Source of the DNA: Cupriavidus necator N-1
Lineage (GTDB): Bacteria; Pseudomonadota; Gammaproteobacteria; Burkholderiales; Burkholderiaceae
Length of the DNA: 64,000 nt
NCBI RefSeq assembly: GCF_000219215.1
Contig: NC_015726.1
Location: 2,914,001 to 2,978,000 of the forward strand
Direction of reading: 5' to 3'
Below the pieces are notes generated by a model, which searched no databases, was not told the DNA's origin, and saw nothing but the letters and a program-made list of their open reading frames with translations. Within the stretch, counting starts at the first letter, position 1. Each line of letters begins with the position of its first letter. This document shows, one piece after another, positions 24,753-33,232 of this stretch. The translations under genes and the position numbers were made by a program.

Positions 24753-27692
24753 GTGACAAGCGTGTCGATCCCACTGCCATCGTTTCCACAAAAGGCCGCG
24801 GCGATCCTGTCGGCTTGTGCCGTCGCCGCCATGGCGCTGTCAGCTGCCCTGACCTTCACGAACGCGCCCGTCTACTCCGACTTCATCGTCGGCAACACCG
24901 CGTGGCACGCGAACACCAAGCTGCAGGACCTAATGGCACCGCCGATCGCGATCCTTGCGTTCATCGCCACGCTGTGGAGCATCGGCGCGCTGCTGCGCAT
25001 CCAGGAATCCAGGCACGGGCAGGCACACGCGGAAGCACTCGCTGGCCAGTTCCTGCTGTGGACGCTTCCGTTCGCCATTGCCGTCGGTCTGCTTGCCGTC
25101 GGCTTTCCCGCAGACCCCAACCTGATACAAATATCAGCCGGCGGCGTGGTCGCGCTTGCGACAATATACGGCTGCGGATCTGGACGCACTTCGCAAATTG
25201 CGCCGGCTACTGCCGGTGTGCTGCTGTTGGCGGCCATGCTGCTGGCTACGCTACCGCTCGCCGGCGCGATCGTACATGGACGATTCTTCACACCGGAAAT
25301 CAGCGCTGCCCGGCTTGCCTCGCTCACGAAAATTTCCCAGGCGCTGATGTGGGCAGGTCTGGTCGCAGCTGCCGCGCTCGCATGCCTCAGGCGCAGTTGG
25401 GCGGAGCGGTGCCTTCCATTTGCCGCGCTTGCCGCGCAGATGGGAACGACGACGCTGATGGTGCTACTGATTCCCGCAGGCTGGCTCACGGCAAATGGAA
25501 CCGGGAGCGGTTACCACACGCACCACCGGCTCGATATCCTGGTCGCCGTGCTCGTCGCATGGGGCGCGGTGGATGCTGTCGTACGCGCCGTCCGGTGGCA
25601 AGCGTCCGTCGATGCAAACCCCGGCGCGCTTTGGTCACCTGTCGCTTTGTTCGGATTGCTCGTGGCGATCAAGAGTGGCATGACCCAAGCGCCGCTTGTG
25701 CCGGCTGATGACTATCACTTCGGCGAGTATCTACTCGGATGGTGGTCCTACCTTCAGGGCGCGGTTCCCTATATCGATTACATTCCGGCGCACGGCATCG
25801 CGGAAGACGATCTGCGCGGCATCGTGGCGGTGCTGTTCTACGACGGTACCGCCGCGGCCATCGGCGACGCCACTCGCCTGGCCAGCGCCTTGCTGTCGCT
25901 CGTCGCCTATATGTGCATGCTGCGTTTCTCGCGCAGCCTGGCGCTGGCGTTCGTTGCAACGTTCATTATCGGCGACCGCCTGCCATGGTTATTCCTGACG
26001 CCATTCATCTGCCTGTGGTGCAGCCCGACGCTGTTCGCCCGTCCGTCGCGCTGGCTAGCATGCTGGCTGTTAACGGTGCCGGTCGCGATTCTTGGGCTCC
26101 CGCCCCAAGCCAGTCTGCTAGTTGCCGGATCGGCGCCGCTGGCGGTATTTGCGATGTGGCGCTGCTGGAAACATCCGGAGCAGCGTGAATGGAAATACCT
26201 GGTGCCGGCACTTCTCCTGCTCGGACTCGCGACACTCGCCACGCCACTGGTGGCGATGCTGCTCGGCGCCGCCCGGTATGTCCTTGAGAACGGCCCAATC
26301 AACCAGGTCGCCTATGGGATTCCCTGGCAGGCGAGCTGGAACGGCGGCCCGCGCTCTGGCCTTTTGTATGAGCTTCTGCGCGGCTCATGGGTGCTGACAC
26401 CCTTGTTCGGGCTCTGGCTAATGCTCAGTGCCCGGCGCGACGCCACCCGGCGCTGGCAGATCCTCCCGCCAGCGATCGTGCTGATGATCTTCGTGCTGCT
26501 GCTTATTCCCTACTCGATGGGACGCATCGACGCCAACGATCTATCGCGGCCTGGCCGCGTCGCCATTTTCAGCTGCGCCGTGCTGCTCCCGATCCTGCTC
26601 TGGCGCGTAGGTCGCCCCGGTCTGCAGGGCGGTGTGCTTGTGCTGGCAGCCGCCATGGGCAGTGCCCTTGGTTTCGGCCCGCTCACAGTGACGCCACTGT
26701 TCGCGGCCTCGCCTTCGCGGATCTGGGTGGGGTCGCCTCGGGACGGGGCATCGGTGGGGCTGCCCAATCTCGGTACCGGGATTGTCCAGGACGACCAATG
26801 GCAGCGCTTGACCGAGCTGCGGGAGCGTGTCGACGCGCGGATTGCGCCCGGCGAGCGCTATCTCGACCTGACCTCGCGCAATGCACAGTACTTCTACCTG
26901 AATCGTCTACCCCCACTGCCCGTCACTGCAGCCTACAACATGGTGCCTGGCCCGCAGCAATTACGCGCCGCCAGAATGATCATGCGCAATCCGCCCAGGC
27001 TGGCACTGTTCAAGGGAGACAACGTCATTCACGACGGCGGCGGCCTCGCGCTGCGCGACCCTCTGCTCTATCGCTTCATCGTCGCACACTACGCGCCGGT
27101 CCAGGATGGACCCTTCATCTTTGGCACCTGGAAGAGCAATGACAGCGCCGCACCCGGCAACGCGGAGCCGACGCCGGCCGAGGTGACGCTGTTGGAAAAT
27201 GCGTTTGCCCCGTCCGATCTGCTGAAGATTCCTGTCGCCTGGGGACGTTCCGACCACAGCCTGCAGCGCAAGATGACGCTGGTCCGAAAACTCGCCCCGA
27301 CGGTCGCCGGCACCTCGGTAAAAGGCGGCGCCCCGGCCGTCGCGCATGGACAGGACCCCATCGCGCTGCCGCTTTCCCCTGCGCTGGCCGGCAAGTCGGC
27401 AGGTCTTCTGCGCATGCGCTTTGCGTGCATCGGCGCCAACGCGCCGCCTCGCCTGCGCGTGCGCTGGTCGACGGATACACTAAGCGCTGACGCCGCGGCC
27501 AGCGGACTCGTGTTCACGGCCGACGAAGGCATATTGATCGTCCCGCTCGACGCTTCGCCCCGCTGGCTGACCGCGCGGGACATCACGGGCATCCGGATCA
27601 ACCTGGAGAATCCGGATGCCTGCAAGAATATCTCGATCGACGATGCCGGACTGTATCAGCGCAACGACGTGGCACACCTGCCGCAATCCTGA
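24753..27692 (+). CDS. large polytopic membrane protein, GT-C-like glycosyltransferase candidate
   Basis: This is a 979-residue protein with many hydrophobic helices in the first 650 residues and a soluble C-terminal part of about 330 residues. Near residue 310 a loop with acidic residues (PADDYHFGEYLLGWW, then PAHGIAEDD) sits between helices, as in GT-C enzymes that take sugars from polyprenyl phosphate in the periplasm. The first soluble segment (YLDLTSRNAQYFYLNR) recalls the periplasmic domains of such proteins. The start codon is a GTG directly after the preceding stop, so translation is coupled. I do not recognise a named family, and the GT-C call rests on topology and context. The acceptor would be O-antigen or another periplasmic glycan. 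Confidence 0.65.
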   Translation: MTSVSIPLPSFPQKAAAILSACAVAAMALSAALTFTNAPVYSDFIVGNTAWHANTKLQDLMAPPIAILAFIATLWSIGALLRIQESRHGQAHAEALAGQFLLWTLPFAIAVGLLAVGFPADPNLIQISAGGVVALATIYGCGSGRTSQIAPATAGVLLLAAMLLATLPLAGAIVHGRFFTPEISAARLASLTKISQALMWAGLVAAAALACLRRSWAERCLPFAALAAQMGTTTLMVLLIPAGWLTANGTGSGYHTHHRLDILVAVLVAWGAVDAVVRAVRWQASVDANPGALWSPVALFGLLVAIKSGMTQAPLVPADDYHFGEYLLGWWSYLQGAVPYIDYIPAHGIAEDDLRGIVAVLFYDGTAAAIGDATRLASALLSLVAYMCMLRFSRSLALAFVATFIIGDRLPWLFLTPFICLWCSPTLFARPSRWLACWLLTVPVAILGLPPQASLLVAGSAPLAVFAMWRCWKHPEQREWKYLVPALLLLGLATLATPLVAMLLGAARYVLENGPINQVAYGIPWQASWNGGPRSGLLYELLRGSWVLTPLFGLWLMLSARRDATRRWQILPPAIVLMIFVLLLIPYSMGRIDANDLSRPGRVAIFSCAVLLPILLWRVGRPGLQGGVLVLAAAMGSALGFGPLTVTPLFAASPSRIWVGSPRDGASVGLPNLGTGIVQDDQWQRLTELRERVDARIAPGERYLDLTSRNAQYFYLNRLPPLPVTAAYNMVPGPQQLRAARMIMRNPPRLALFKGDNVIHDGGGLALRDPLLYRFIVAHYAPVQDGPFIFGTWKSNDSAAPGNAEPTPAEVTLLENAFAPSDLLKIPVAWGRSDHSLQRKMTLVRKLAPTVAGTSVKGGAPAVAHGQDPIALPLSPALAGKSAGLLRMRFACIGANAPPRLRVRWSTDTLSADAAASGLVFTADEGILIVPLDASPRWLTARDITGIRINLENPDACKNISIDDAGLYQRNDVAHLPQS

Positions 27693-27838
27693 CGCCCGGC
27701 AGCCAGCCCGGAGGTAGCACGACGCCGCATGCGCGCATCACAGGCCATGCCTCCTGAAGCACGGACGCATGCCATCTCGCCGATTCAAATGCATCGCAGA
27801 GCGCCAGGCCGACACGGCAATCATGACAGACGGGAACA

Positions 27839-27946
27839 ATGAATCTTCGAGCGCCCGACGGGCCGTCGCTGCGCAACAGCGCCGGCCTGATAGTCCTTGC
27901 AGCGGGAATCGTGGCGGCATTGGTGACCCTGACCACGCTGATCTAG
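27839..27946 (+). pseudogene. 5' fragment of a membrane-protein gene cut by an IS630-type insertion
   Basis: An ATG at 27839 with GGGA upstream opens a frame of 35 codons. A hydrophilic start (MNLRAPDGPSLRNS) runs into one hydrophobic helix (AGLIVLAAGIVAALVTLTTLI), and then a TAG lies exactly at the edge of the IS630 remnant (the CTAG at 27943-27946). This looks like the N-terminus of a membrane protein, probably the eighth gene of the preceding operon, truncated by the insertion at a TA dinucleotide. The rest of the gene is not visible beyond the remnant. It could instead be a chance frame. Confidence 0.45.
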
Positions 27947-28320
27947 TGTCCTGTTCCGCTGATTCGTTCGCAAAGTCTATTTAGCTTGGCGAGAATCGAA
28001 TTCGCGGTGGCCGTCCAGTTGACTGGCTTGCAATTCTGGTTAATGAGCGACGAAGTGATCGACCTTTTGAACGAACTCCTTGACCGACCTGAATGAGCCA
28101 CGACGGATGGCCTTGTCAGTGATGATCGAGAAAAAGCATTCGAATTCAAACAGGAACCGTAGTTAGGGATGAAATGCATGTGCCAGCGCGGACGGGCTGG
28201 CAACCACGCCTTGATCTTGGGGTGCTTATGGCTGCTGTAGTTATCCACGATGCAATGCACATCGAGTTCAGCGGGGACGGCCTTGTCGATCGAACGCAAG
28301 GGATACGAGATACACGGCAC
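27943..28320 (-). pseudogene. degenerate IS630-family transposase fragment
   Basis: Translation on the minus strand gives IDKAVPAELDVHCIVDNYSSHKHPKIKAWL, the second-Asp region of IS630 DDE transposases. It is followed by HMHFIPNYGS and, after a region read out of frame, NQNCKPVNWTATANSILAKL, the C-terminal IS630 signature. The middle part (about 28030-28160), including the expected catalytic Glu, is legible only in another frame, so at least two frameshifts are present. The N-terminal two thirds are missing. The element is dead. Its edge at the TA of CTAG fits the IS630 habit of inserting at TA. Confidence 0.75.
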
Positions 28321-28639
28321 CCGCCATGGCACTTTATAGCCAGGCGCGTGCCCCTACAATAGCCTGAACCAACTCTTCTCAAGGAGCGCAAGCAATGGTC
28401 GCATGATGGCTAACAGGTTGGACCGGGGCGAGGAAAACCCGATAGGGAACATGAGCCACCAAGCTCGCCAATCAGATGGGGACTTCGCCAGCGAATTCCA
28501 TATGGGCCAGCAGACCTGAACGGCCTGCACATACGGGTCGGACATAGGGGCTGCCTTCACCTGTCGACCAGCTCGCCTTACAATCCGGGAGGCGTCCACA
28601 TAAGCATTTCCTTAGCGCACCCTGCCGCTGGTCCTGCCG
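28321..28639. other. non-coding or eroded stretch between the IS630 remnant and the minus-strand cluster
   Basis: About 320 nt without a supportable gene. A minus-strand open frame of 81 codons (28354-28599) is rich in Trp, Pro and Arg and matches no family I recognise. No matching IS630 end was found here. The stretch probably holds scrambled remains of the insertion and the 3' end of the polysaccharide operon. Confidence 0.4.
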
Positions 28640-29539
28640 CTATCTCGACCCGTCCGCGATGGTGCCGAAGCTCTCCACCACGCGCCCTGTATGCGGATGC
28701 GGCCGTGTCGCAAAATAATCAAAGAAATGTTGCTGCCAAAGGCTGCAGGCAAGATCCATACGCTTCTTCAACTCCGACGTGAAGGAGCCATTCCTGTCGG
28801 CAGCATCTATGTCGTCGCGCATCCGCTGAAGAAGCAAGCGCTCGAATGAATTGACGCAATATGACTCGACCTGCTCCTGATCGAACGCGTAAGCACACGT
28901 TCTGAGCTCAGGATGAACCGCCAAATAGGTGCTAAGCAGCCGTTCAATTATGAAAGGCAGATACGACGCCCTATCGGTATGGGCCGTTTCCTGCATTACG
29001 CCGCGTGCCGCGGTATGATTGGGCTGACCTTCAAGAAAGCGAGCGATGGGCTCCAGCACGCCTCCCACGTATTGATCCCAGAAGGCTTGGCTACCGACCC
29101 AGAAATTGCAGTAGGCCAGGGTACGGAAGTTGTTGCGAGGAGCATGACGCACATCCATGGCCACGCCGCTCGCATCAAGCAAGGCCTGCGCGGCATCGGC
29201 AAGCCCGGGATGGGCATACTCGCCCTGCATCCAGACGTTATAGGACCAGTAGGCGATCTGCGGGAACGGATTGATGAACACGACATCAACTGAGTCATTT
29301 TCCCGCACGAAGCGCAAGAAACGCTCACCGGAAATCCCAGCCTTCAAGCAGAACTTGGGCGAGAACAGCCCCATATGCCGGTGGCGCCGATGCGCGCCGT
29401 TCCGGTAGAGATCGATTAGGAGCTGGAATTCACGCCACTCGGGTCGTGCGTTCTCGAACCGGAGCGGCAGAAAGGCGGGCTCGACGAGTTGCGCTCCTTC
29501 CGCGAAAACCGGTTCAAAGATCGCGATATCGGCGCTCAT
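28640..29539 (-). CDS. unrecognised protein at the end of the polysaccharide operon
   Basis: This is a 299-residue soluble protein without signal peptide or membrane helix. It is aromatic-rich, with a block RHRHMGLFSPKFCLKAGISGERFLRF followed by DVVFINPFPQIAYWSYNVW, then FRTLAYCNFWVGSQAFWDQYV. This gives alternating strand-helix character, but I cannot assign a family or a catalytic motif. It overlaps the histidine phosphatase gene by 4 nt (ATGA), so it belongs to the same translational unit. It is the last gene of the minus-strand cluster. A role in glycan synthesis or modification is suggested only by position. Confidence 0.75.
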   Translation of the reverse strand: MSADIAIFEPVFAEGAQLVEPAFLPLRFENARPEWREFQLLIDLYRNGAHRRHRHMGLFSPKFCLKAGISGERFLRFVRENDSVDVVFINPFPQIAYWSYNVWMQGEYAHPGLADAAQALLDASGVAMDVRHAPRNNFRTLAYCNFWVGSQAFWDQYVGGVLEPIARFLEGQPNHTAARGVMQETAHTDRASYLPFIIERLLSTYLAVHPELRTCAYAFDQEQVESYCVNSFERLLLQRMRDDIDAADRNGSFTSELKKRMDLACSLWQQHFFDYFATRPHPHTGRVVESFGTIADGSR

Positions 29540-30126
29540 ACGTGCCCAAGCCTCTCAACGCAGAAGCGATTCAGATCCGCGCGCCACCTCAAGTAAGTGA
29601 AAGAGGCATTGGGCACGGTGAAAGTCGGATAATGTGACTCGATTGGCACGCCTAGCAAGTGCTGCAGGATGACGCTGATTGGCCCGCCATGAGCGACCAC
29701 GGCCAGCAGGCCGGTGTTTGCGATTCCGGCCATTACAGTCTCGTCCGTCCACGCGCGAACACGCACCGTCATGTCCCAATGCGACTCGCCGCCCTCATAG
29801 GTATTGCGGATATCGCGATGGAAATCGGGATAGGCGGAATTGAAGTCGCGCTCGAGCCACGTTCCAAAAATACCGGGATGTGTCTCGGCTAGGCGTGCGT
29901 CGAATGCAATCTCCGCAGTATCGAACAGCGTCTCGGCAGTCTGCCTCGCCCGGCGCCAGGGACTACTAACAACACGCGAGGGTGCATAGTCGTACTGCGC
30001 CAGCGTTTCGCGCAAGCATTCCGACTGGCTTCGCCCCAGCTCGGACAGCTCGTCCTGGTCATTGGAAATCAACAGGCCATTGGCGTTTGCGTTCGATTGG
30101 CCATGACGAATGATCAACAGGTCCAT
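29536..30126 (-). CDS. histidine phosphatase family protein
   Basis: This is a 196-residue phosphoglycerate-mutase-like phosphatase. The phosphohistidine motif is LLIIRHGQSNAN at the very start (RHG at 7-9), SSPWRRARQTAE carries the second Arg, and VVAHGGPIS holds the second catalytic His. Such enzymes remove phosphate from sugars, nucleotides or small metabolites. In a polysaccharide operon it could act on a sugar phosphate. The ATG at 30126 is preferred because the RHG motif must lie near the N-terminus; the frame opens at 30159. The gene begins 19 nt after the upstream glycosyltransferase stop. Confidence 0.88.
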   Translation of the reverse strand: MDLLIIRHGQSNANANGLLISNDQDELSELGRSQSECLRETLAQYDYAPSRVVSSPWRRARQTAETLFDTAEIAFDARLAETHPGIFGTWLERDFNSAYPDFHRDIRNTYEGGESHWDMTVRVRAWTDETVMAGIANTGLLAVVAHGGPISVILQHLLGVPIESHYPTFTVPNASFTYLRWRADLNRFCVERLGHV

Positions 30127-30145
30127 GCAGTCCTCAGTTACACCG

Positions 30146-31198
30146 TTATTGCGCACCATACATCAGCAGTTCCATGAACGTCCGCGCGGGGCGCTCAAGC
30201 CCGAATCGGGCACGCGTATCCTCATGCGCATTCTGTCGCAGTGCGTTGCGCAGAGTTTCATCTCGATACAACTCCTCCATCGCCTCGGACCACTCGCCCA
30301 CGTTGTTCTCCACCAGCATTGCAGTCTGGCGGTGCGTGATCGCATCCTCGTAGACCGGCGTGCGAGAGTAGATTCCCGGGATGCCAAGACTGCCATAGTC
30401 GATGTATTTGATACAGGATTTGCAGCTGTTGAAGAACAACGCATCCGGATCCTCACGTCCGCCCAGAGGAACGATTGCGAAAAGATAGCCGGCATCGCGG
30501 ATCGCATGCTTATACCCAGTATTGTCGAGGAAACCGCGTGCGCGCAAACGCGGAATGCGAGACATTTCCGGGAAGCGGTCTCCCCAGAAATCAAGCTCCG
30601 CTTCCGGATGGCGTTCCATGAAATCTGCGATGACCTGAAGAAAGCCCTTCTTGAAATGGACCAGCTTGATACCGTCTGTATTCGAAAAAAGGATCCGTGG
30701 CGGGCTAGCCTCCAGCCATTCGCCGTCGGCACATGCAGACGACTGATGATCGAATCCGTTCGGAATAATCACCACAGATGGCCGAATGCGCCTGAGGCGT
30801 TCCTGGAGAACTCGATTGGATACGGTCGCCACGGAAGCATGGCGCACCATCCACATAATATTAGCGAGCAGGTCATCGCTCAGGTCGGTGACGCTGTACA
30901 TCGGCAAGTCGATGATCCAGTCGTCCATATCGTAAATGGTCTTCAACCCGAGGTCGTTGGCCATCTTCATAAGGTCGACCGCTCGCGTCGAGGTGTGCTT
31001 GTTGAAGAGCACGGCATCGAAGCGCCGCAACTGGCTGATCGTCACATCGCCTTCAACTATCTCTTCCCACTCGATCAGTCCCGCGTTGGCCATGTAGGTC
31101 AGCAACGGACCAAAACGTGCCGCTATCGACCGCGACATCAGCTTGTCGTGAGAGAGGGAGATACGCTGGACAACCAGTAGGCGAGGAATCCTGTTCAT
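30146..31198 (-). CDS. GT4-like glycosyltransferase
   Basis: This is a protein of about 350 residues with GT-B layout. The N-terminal domain contains the acidic stretch IYDMDDWIIDLP. The linker VVIIPNGFDH is the usual strand preceding the donor domain. The C-terminal domain ends in KCIKYIDYGSLGIPGIYSRTPVYEDAI, the equivalent of the GT4 donor-binding region. The Glu of the EX7E motif is not obvious (KYIDYGSLGIP), so it is a divergent member. The start at 31198 has GAGG 9 nt upstream; a second ATG at 31213 is possible. It overlaps the upstream GT4 gene only if the earlier ATG is used. Confidence 0.8.
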   Translation of the reverse strand: MNRIPRLLVVQRISLSHDKLMSRSIAARFGPLLTYMANAGLIEWEEIVEGDVTISQLRRFDAVLFNKHTSTRAVDLMKMANDLGLKTIYDMDDWIIDLPMYSVTDLSDDLLANIMWMVRHASVATVSNRVLQERLRRIRPSVVIIPNGFDHQSSACADGEWLEASPPRILFSNTDGIKLVHFKKGFLQVIADFMERHPEAELDFWGDRFPEMSRIPRLRARGFLDNTGYKHAIRDAGYLFAIVPLGGREDPDALFFNSCKSCIKYIDYGSLGIPGIYSRTPVYEDAITHRQTAMLVENNVGEWSEAMEELYRDETLRNALRQNAHEDTRARFGLERPARTFMELLMYGAQ

Positions 31199-31199
31199 G

Positions 31200-32183
31200 T
31201 CAAGTATCCTCATTTTCCAGCAACTCGGCTAGCTGGCGCCCAATCACTTCTGCGGAGTGCCGGCTCATCGTGCGTTCGTACGTCGCCTGGATCTTGCGCT
31301 CCCAATCGGCATCCGCGAGGCTCCCCCTGATCGTGGTCGCCAGCGCCTCCGCGGAGTCCGGCGGCGCATACCAGACATCGTCGCCAAAGTGCTCCCGCTG
31401 CCAGGGGCCATCTGCCATGATCATCGGCTTCTTCATGATCGCGGCCTCCAGGCTGGACCGCCCGGGCGGGTCGCTGCTGACCTCCACCATCACGCTGCAG
31501 TTGTCGATGATCGACCGAAGCAACGCACTGCACGGCTGCACAAATGGCAGGAATACGATGCGGCCATGCGCTTCCTCCACGCATTGCCGATAGTACTCGT
31601 CGTCGCGCGCACCGCCGACAAATACGCCATCCATGCCCAGCATGTTCAGGGCGCGAATAAGTTGCAGCTGGTTCTTGACGGGCTCAATCAGACCAAGACA
31701 AAGTGCGTAGTCGCTCGCACCGCAGACCGCAGAAGCCAAGTCCTTATCAACCGGTGCGAGAAAGCGCCGGGACACGCAGGCCGGGACGACCTCCGCCTTG
31801 CCATCAGGCAAGTTCACGTAACGACTGAAGTTCAGCAGCTCAGACTCGGATTTGAACAGCAGCTTGTGCACCACGCCGATGATGCCCTCTATCCGGTCGA
31901 CTTCTGATTGCGACGGCGGCTCGTTCCACCAGACATTCGGCCACAGGAAAATTGGCTTGTTGCGGTGCCGAGCCTCACGAATCATCGCATCGCCATCGGC
32001 GTGAACCGAGAAATGCATGATTCCATCATAGAAGCTGAATGGCCGGCTGCCGATGCCATAGATATCCGCGTGGATACCCGAGGTGTTGAGGATCTCCGCC
32101 ACCTGCACCATTTCAGACTCGCCACCGCCGCTGGTGGCGAAAGCCGTGCTGTAAGTCGTAAGCAAGAACTTCAAGCCGTTCAT
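31200..32183 (-). CDS. GT4-family glycosyltransferase
   Basis: This is a 327-residue GT-B enzyme. The start LLTTYSTAFATSGGGESEMVQ carries the glycine-rich acceptor-side loop. The middle has ALCLGLIEPVKNQLQLIRAL (the RxxxxKN donor-domain motif, here with Glu for Arg), and VEVSSDPPGRSSLEAAIMKKPMIM is the EX7E-like segment. It closely parallels the gene at 37944-38918 (STYPMAFHTPGGGEIQLL and NVGNIEPRKNQLSLVRAM), so the two probably arose by duplication. It overlaps the next upstream gene by 4 nt. Confidence 0.83.
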   Translation of the reverse strand: MNGLKFLLTTYSTAFATSGGGESEMVQVAEILNTSGIHADIYGIGSRPFSFYDGIMHFSVHADGDAMIREARHRNKPIFLWPNVWWNEPPSQSEVDRIEGIIGVVHKLLFKSESELLNFSRYVNLPDGKAEVVPACVSRRFLAPVDKDLASAVCGASDYALCLGLIEPVKNQLQLIRALNMLGMDGVFVGGARDDEYYRQCVEEAHGRIVFLPFVQPCSALLRSIIDNCSVMVEVSSDPPGRSSLEAAIMKKPMIMADGPWQREHFGDDVWYAPPDSAEALATTIRGSLADADWERKIQATYERTMSRHSAEVIGRQLAELLENEDT

Positions 32184-33232
32184 TTGCGACCTCCCTCTCT
32201 GGCAAAGGCAAGCACTTCCGCCCAGTGCGAATCCGATGCCCTGTCCAGCACTTCCAATGCGCGCGAAACGCGCGCCGCGCGGTCAACTGAAGACCCATCC
32301 AAGTGCCGGACGACGCCAGCAGCCCACTTACCAGCAGTCGCATCCGGCGCGTAGACGTCCCCTGCATCGCACAGCTCCTCTGCAGCCGTACCACCCCGGA
32401 CAAGCGCAGGCATGCCCCTGAACATCGCTTCGAGCACCGGCACGCAGAAGCCCTCGTGACGGCTCATGACCAACATGACGTCGCTGTCCTCGAAGCAATC
32501 GAGCAGATCTTCGTCATCGAGCACCCCTTTGAAATCCAGATATTCCAGAATCCCCAGCGCGCGGGCGCGATTGATCAGGTAACGCAAATACTCGTGGTTG
32601 GGCGTACTGCCGACGATCGACAGCGATACCTCGACGTTATCGTGCCGGAGGACTTGCAGGACCTCCAGCGCGTCTTCGATCCGCTTGTGCGGGACCACGC
32701 GCCCAACCATCAACAGGTTCCGGCGCCCGTTCGAACGGGCGCGCGGGCGCCTGCGCTCGAAGCCCGGCATGTCGGCGAACACCGGTGGTATGACATGTAC
32801 CGGTCTATTATCCACTGCCTGAACCAGGCTGCCTGCTGTGAAGTGCGAGTTTGCCACTAGCACATCGAATCCAACGAGGCGCGGCAACTGCCGGATTGCC
32901 TCCGCGCAGAGTTCGGCCGTGCGGGGCTCGAACTCCTGAAGAAGCTCAGGATCCGTGACACCATGAAAATAACAAGCCTTGCGATTCGGAAGCGCCAGCA
33001 GCCTGTCGAGCTGCGGATCGACAATGGAGTAGCTCACCAGCAATAAATCATCAGGAGCGATCTCGTCGAACAAGGCGCTTATCGGGCGGATATCCGCGAC
33101 GCCGATATCGAAATTGCGCGCGTACAACCGCACCTCCCAGCCGGATCGCTGCGCGCAACGCGCAATGCCGAGGCAGTGATTGCCAACGGCGTCTCCGACG
33201 AAGATGTCGATAGCGCAGATCATCAGCCTCAT
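32180..33232 (-). CDS. GT4-family glycosyltransferase
   Basis: This is a 350-residue GT-B glycosyltransferase. The N-terminal domain opens with MICAIDIFVGDAVGNHCLGIAR, and CYFHGVTDPELLQEF is characteristic of WbdA/WbdB-like mannosyl- and rhamnosyltransferases of ABC-exported O-antigens. The donor domain has LMVGRVVPHKRIEDALEVL and VMSRHEGFCVPVLEAMFRGMPAL with the EX7E pair. It overlaps the neighbouring genes by 4 nt on each side. The sugar is probably mannose or rhamnose given the precursor genes of the operon, but this is inference. Confidence 0.87.
   Translation of the reverse strand: MRLMICAIDIFVGDAVGNHCLGIARCAQRSGWEVRLYARNFDIGVADIRPISALFDEIAPDDLLLVSYSIVDPQLDRLLALPNRKACYFHGVTDPELLQEFEPRTAELCAEAIRQLPRLVGFDVLVANSHFTAGSLVQAVDNRPVHVIPPVFADMPGFERRRPRARSNGRRNLLMVGRVVPHKRIEDALEVLQVLRHDNVEVSLSIVGSTPNHEYLRYLINRARALGILEYLDFKGVLDDEDLLDCFEDSDVMLVMSRHEGFCVPVLEAMFRGMPALVRGGTAAEELCDAGDVYAPDATAGKWAAGVVRHLDGSSVDRAARVSRALEVLDRASDSHWAEVLAFAREGGRK

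Noticed and set aside
28354..28599. 81-codon minus-strand open frame beside the IS630 remnant
   Set aside because: It has no ribosome site, no recognisable domain and no link to the reading frames on either side. It is not supportable as a gene.
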